DNA of 56,717 bases from Vibrio sp. UBA2441. Its GTDB lineage: Bacteria; Pseudomonadota; Gammaproteobacteria; Enterobacterales; Vibrionaceae. Position numbers and translations under genes: made by a program. Under the pieces are notes generated by a model, which was not told the origin of the DNA, searched no databases, and was given only the letters and a program-made list of their open reading frames with translations. The stretch covers positions 1-56,717 of the forward strand of contig DDQN01000007.1 of the NCBI GenBank assembly GCA_002342685.1, in the 5' to 3' direction. Position 1 is the first letter of the stretch; every line of letters starts with the position of its first letter. Positions 53,773-56,717 of this stretch are shown one piece after another.

Positions 53773-54569
53773 TGGAACTACTTATGAATAGTGGAATGAT
53801 AACCCCCACTATTGCTGTCATCTTAATTGTTTTTATTGCTTTTAGCCTATTTCACGTGCTCCGAGAGTACGAAAGAGGCGTCATATTCTTTCTGGGACGA
53901 TTCGAAAGAGTTAAAGGACCCGGATTGATCATCGTCATCCCGATCATTCAACAAATTGTAAGGGTTGACTTACGAACTGTGGTGATGGATGTTCCCAGTC
54001 AGGATGTGATCAGCAGAGATAATGTGTCCGTGAGAGTCAATGCGGTTATCTATTTTCGGGTTGTAGACTCGCAAAAAGCCATTATCAATGTGGAAGACTT
54101 TCTACAGGCGACCTCTCAATTGGCACAGACTACATTGAGGTCAGTATTAGGCCAACATGAACTGGATGAGATGTTAGCCAATAGAGAGATGCTCAATACC
54201 GATATTCAGGAAATACTCGATGCTCGAACCGATGGTTGGGGTATTAAAGTTTCCAATGTGGAAATTAAGCACGTTGATATTAATGAAACCATGATACGTG
54301 CCATTGCAAGACAAGCCGAAGCTGAACGAACCCGCCGGGCGAAAGTGATTCACGCCTCTGGTGAAATGGAAGCGTCTGAAAAACTGGTGGAAGCGGCAAA
54401 TAAACTCGCCGTAGAACCCAATGCTATTTTGCTGCGTTATTTACAAACGTTAACTGAAATTGCGGGCGAAAAAAACTCCACCATATTATTCCCAATGCCT
54501 ATGGATCTGATGGAAGGTTTGTTTAAGAAAAGTGATGTGCAGGAGAAAGATAAAAACAAACCAACTTAG
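53769..54569 (+). CDS. Slipin (stomatin/SPFH family) membrane protein
   Basis: 266 residues: one N-terminal membrane segment (TIAVILIVFIAFSLFHVL), then the SPFH domain (EYERGVIFFLGRFERVKGPG, VDLRTVVMDVPSQDVISRDN, RSVLGQHELDEML) and a helical tail (RQAEAERTRRAKVIHA). Forms oligomeric membrane scaffolds and is the substrate or partner of the NfeD protease encoded upstream. Confidence 0.92.
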   Translation: MMELLMNSGMITPTIAVILIVFIAFSLFHVLREYERGVIFFLGRFERVKGPGLIIVIPIIQQIVRVDLRTVVMDVPSQDVISRDNVSVRVNAVIYFRVVDSQKAIINVEDFLQATSQLAQTTLRSVLGQHELDEMLANREMLNTDIQEILDARTDGWGIKVSNVEIKHVDINETMIRAIARQAEAERTRRAKVIHASGEMEASEKLVEAANKLAVEPNAILLRYLQTLTEIAGEKNSTILFPMPMDLMEGLFKKSDVQEKDKNKPT

Positions 54570-54610
54570 CCGCTGAAACAAGAATATATTATTCGAGTCG
54601 TTCTAACTAA

Positions 54611-54641
54611 AAACGGTCCATTCAAATAAAATGGACCGTTT
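54611..54641. terminator. Bidirectional terminator between slipin and the glutamate synthase-like gene
   Basis: 12-bp arms AAACGGTCCATT / AATGGACCGTTT with a 7-nt loop, between two convergent genes. Confidence 0.75.
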
Positions 54642-54669
54642 GATGCCTAACAGCTCAATTGAAGATCTC

Positions 54670-56211
54670 TTACGGCTTACCAAATCCAGAATATTTCACC
54701 CCGGACAACAGCGCCATGTCCCTATCCCAGGTCGCTAGATCCTTTTTGTTAAACTGGCTTAACGAATCATGCCCGCATGCTCTCGACATCACTTGCATCA
54801 AAGCGACAGAAGACTCGAAAAAAGTCTTTAATTGGTACGCCGATTTCTCTACATCAAGCCGTTGGCGCAAGTCTTTTCTCTGTGTCGCTATTCCCGCCGG
54901 GCAGTTATTGGTATGGCACATACGCGCCGATACGCAGCCAATAGATTGCATTGCACTGTTGGCGATAGCCACACCGTCAGCCCCCAGTGCCATCGCTTTG
55001 ACAAAGTCCACAGGCACTCGTAAACCACCGGTAATGATAAGTGTCACCCGCCCGCTCGCTCCTTGCTGATCGAGATATCGTCGAGCTCTGGCAAGCGCAG
55101 GAATGGTGGGCACACTAATGTGATCTCTGAACATCTCAGGAGCGGCACCTGTACCGCCACCCCGGCCATCCAGAATAATGTAGTCGGCACTGGCATCAAG
55201 GGCAAACTGGATATCTTCTTCGATGTGGTTTGCACTGAGCTTAAAACCAATAGGAATACCGCCGGTAACGTCTCTGACATGATCAGCAAATTTCTTGTAA
55301 TCTTCAACGCTATGCAGATCGACAAATGTAGGCGGTGATATTGCTGGTTCACCTTCCGGAATGCCTCTCACTTCTGAGATTTTTCCAACGTTTTTAATGC
55401 CGGGCAGGTGCCCACCTGTTCCGGTTTTAGCGCCTTGCCCGCCCTTAAAGTGGAATGCCTGAACATTTTTTAGCTTAGAGTCACTGAAGCCAAATTTAGC
55501 ACTGGCAAGCTCATAAAAATAACGCGAATTCGCAGCTTGTTCTTCAGGCAACATTCCGCCTTCTCCGGAACAGATGCCCGTTCCTGCCAGTTCTGCCCCT
55601 GTGGCCAATGCTATTTTCGCCTCTTCTGACAGGGCACCAAAACTCATATCTGATACGAATAAGGGGATGTTAAGCTTAAGCGGCTTTTTTGCTTGCGGCC
55701 CAATAACCAATTTGGTACCGACATCCACATCTTCTAACAAAGGCTTAGTCGCCATTTGGGCAACCATGATCTGTAGATCATCCCAATGAGGTAGCAGGTG
55801 CCGTGGCACCCCCATAGACGTCATTGGTCCATGGTGACCCAACTTTGACAGGCCTTCTCTGGCCAGCTGGTGGATAAAGGCGACAGTGGGTTCTTCTTTA
55901 GTTGCGATTGCCACCGGAATGTCACCCACTTGCCTTACCACACCCGGCCCTTCCTGTCCTATTTGGTCACTGGAGAATTGTTTATGGGTGCCATCGCAGA
56001 ACGGTGCATTGGCTGTATGTTTACACTGGCATAAGAAGGCATCACCATCTTCTCTTGCCACAAAATGTTTTGATTTAAAATCTGTTCCCTTATGGGAACC
56101 ATCGCAGAATGGTTGTTTTTTCGACCGACCACATGTACAAAAAGAATACTCGTGATCTTTAATTAACTCGACTTTTATCGGCTTATTAACCGCGATAATT
56201 GGCTTGCCCAT
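54670..56211 (-). CDS. FMN-binding glutamate synthase-like protein with two CDGSH Fe-S motifs
   Basis: About 513 residues from ATG 56211 (AAGGA upstream; an ATG three codons earlier lacks a site). Residues 20-75 hold two complete CDGSH 2Fe-2S motifs (CTCGRSKKQPFCDGSH and CQCKHTANAPFCDGTH). Residues 100-510 are the FMN/3Fe-4S domain of glutamate synthase: GVPRHLLP, SDMSFGALSEEAK, GICSGEGGM, GGQGAKTG, LDGRGGGTGAAP, and a CHTNNCPAGIATQ cluster region. No glutaminase domain, so it is not a complete GltB. A redox enzyme of unknown substrate. Confidence 0.88.
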   Translation of the reverse strand: MGKPIIAVNKPIKVELIKDHEYSFCTCGRSKKQPFCDGSHKGTDFKSKHFVAREDGDAFLCQCKHTANAPFCDGTHKQFSSDQIGQEGPGVVRQVGDIPVAIATKEEPTVAFIHQLAREGLSKLGHHGPMTSMGVPRHLLPHWDDLQIMVAQMATKPLLEDVDVGTKLVIGPQAKKPLKLNIPLFVSDMSFGALSEEAKIALATGAELAGTGICSGEGGMLPEEQAANSRYFYELASAKFGFSDSKLKNVQAFHFKGGQGAKTGTGGHLPGIKNVGKISEVRGIPEGEPAISPPTFVDLHSVEDYKKFADHVRDVTGGIPIGFKLSANHIEEDIQFALDASADYIILDGRGGGTGAAPEMFRDHISVPTIPALARARRYLDQQGASGRVTLIITGGLRVPVDFVKAMALGADGVAIANSAMQSIGCVSARMCHTNNCPAGIATQRKDLRQRLDVEKSAYQLKTFFESSVALMQVMSRACGHDSLSQFNKKDLATWDRDMALLSGVKYSGFGKP

Positions 56212-56291
56212 TGTTATCATCCTTGCGTTTCAGCGTCTAAATTTTCAAGGCTTTTATCAGTAAGCGTAGTTCAATTCAAAAAATAATAATT

Positions 56292-56304
56292 GGGGTCAGA
56301 GTAA
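56292..56304. mobile_element. End sequence shared with the mini-elements
   Basis: GGGGTCAGAGTAA followed by ATTTAAA, just beyond the 3' end of the transposase remnant. The same sequence begins the mini-element at 3159 and, with one change, that at 24178. Confidence 0.55.
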
Positions 56305-56349
56305 ATTTAAATCATCGAAAACTAGCTAGATTCGAGAATCCTAATCAGT

Positions 56350-56717
56350 TTAAATTTTAGCCTTTCTCCAACCCAAGGCGCGACCTTTTTTCTTAGGTGA
56401 CATCCGGCAACCCGTTAGCTTCTCAATTTCCAGTTTAAATGGTTCACTACCTATTGCCATTCCTCGGTTAACGCTGTCTCGAATATCGCCTAACATTTTT
56501 TCATCGATATGATGGTTCAATAAACCTCGATATGCGCTCTGTCTTTCTTGCTCATTACTGCCTAGAGAAAGATATAACGGGTGTGGAGTACAAAGTGTTG
56601 AATGCTTTCCTAAGCCGTTTATCTGATAACTTGACCAAGGGTATTGAGAAGGATCCTCAACCATTTTTGCTCTAACTGGATTTAACTCAATATAGCGGTA
56701 TATACCCAATCAACTTG
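56350..56717 (-). pseudogene. REP-associated (Y1/IS200-like) transposase, C-terminal remnant, partial
   Basis: 119 codons with the family signature YRYIELNPVRAKMVEDPSQY-PWSSY near the start, then a basic C-terminus (RMSPKKKGRALGWRKAK). The HUH motif and catalytic Tyr would be upstream, beyond the window. A TGA lies in frame one codon before the readable part (56710-56712), so the gene is frameshifted or degraded here. Its type of transposase mobilises palindromic ends such as those at 56292, 3159 and 24178. Confidence 0.7.

Noticed and set aside
1..56717. CRISPR array
   Set aside because: No series of regularly spaced identical repeats was seen; repeats present are long, few and far apart.

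Overview
The window looks like a stretch of a Vibrionaceae-type (marine gammaproteobacterial) chromosome. The basis is inference from content: a hexose-phosphate uhpABC-afuABC locus, chemoreceptors with HBM and dCache sensors, a type VI secretion PAAR/effector cassette, an NfeD-slipin pair and general protein style. No rRNA or other clade-diagnostic gene is present, so genus is not proven.

Left part (about 1-28,930) is an accessory island lying against the 3' end of a tRNA-Ser(GGA) gene (minus strand, 28837-28924). The tRNA's 3' end and the neighbouring hairpin terminator recur in degraded form at about 3758-3817 and 9661-9678; the hairpin alone recurs at 26685-26708 and 47-62. This is the expected footprint of serial integration at one tRNA site, although no integrase gene lies in the window. 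Two copies (plus a third, truncated one) of a phage-like module are present: a C4/P4-CI-type antisense RNA of about 73 nt followed by a 64-codon ORF. Its pairing segments covary between the copies. Cargo, left to right: a TetR-alpha/beta hydrolase-serine hydrolase operon with two palindromic operators; a hemerythrin-PAS-GGDEF-EAL protein and an HBM chemoreceptor; decayed DNA; a periplasmic solute-binding-like protein; a six-gene operon (21176 down to 10986) encoding an Upf1-like SF1 helicase, a PIN nuclease, a coiled-coil protein with a DUF2997-like end, a ClpB-like AAA+ ATPase, a radical-SAM activase-like protein and a HEPN RNase; a YeeE/YedE sulfur transporter; a DNA-phosphorothioation-associated methyltransferase pseudogene with an M15-like partner; a methyltransferase-HNH fusion; and an AbiE type IV toxin-antitoxin pair. 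The six-gene operon is the best candidate for an undescribed system: two predicted RNases, an RNA/DNA helicase, an unfoldase and a radical enzyme in one tight transcription unit in a defence-like island.

The right part (29,200-56,717) is mostly more ordinary chromosome. uhpABC (sensing) and afuABC (ATP-driven uptake) form a sugar-phosphate locus. Immediately after afuC sits a T6SS cassette on the opposite strand (PAAR, DUF4123 chaperone, VRR-NUC-like effector, DUF3396 immunity, small hypothetical), flanked by a 69-bp direct repeat of the afuC 3' end. Then follow a nucleoside-salvage operon (a DeoR-ribokinase fusion, a nucleoside hydrolase, an MFS permease), a YtrA-type GntR/ABC operon, a second chemoreceptor, an EAL-domain remnant, a cysteine synthase-family enzyme, NfeD and slipin, a double-CDGSH glutamate synthase-like protein, and at the right edge a degraded REP-associated transposase. 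Two palindromic mini-elements sharing that transposase's end sequence sit inside the island; one of them truncates the phosphorothioation-associated gene.
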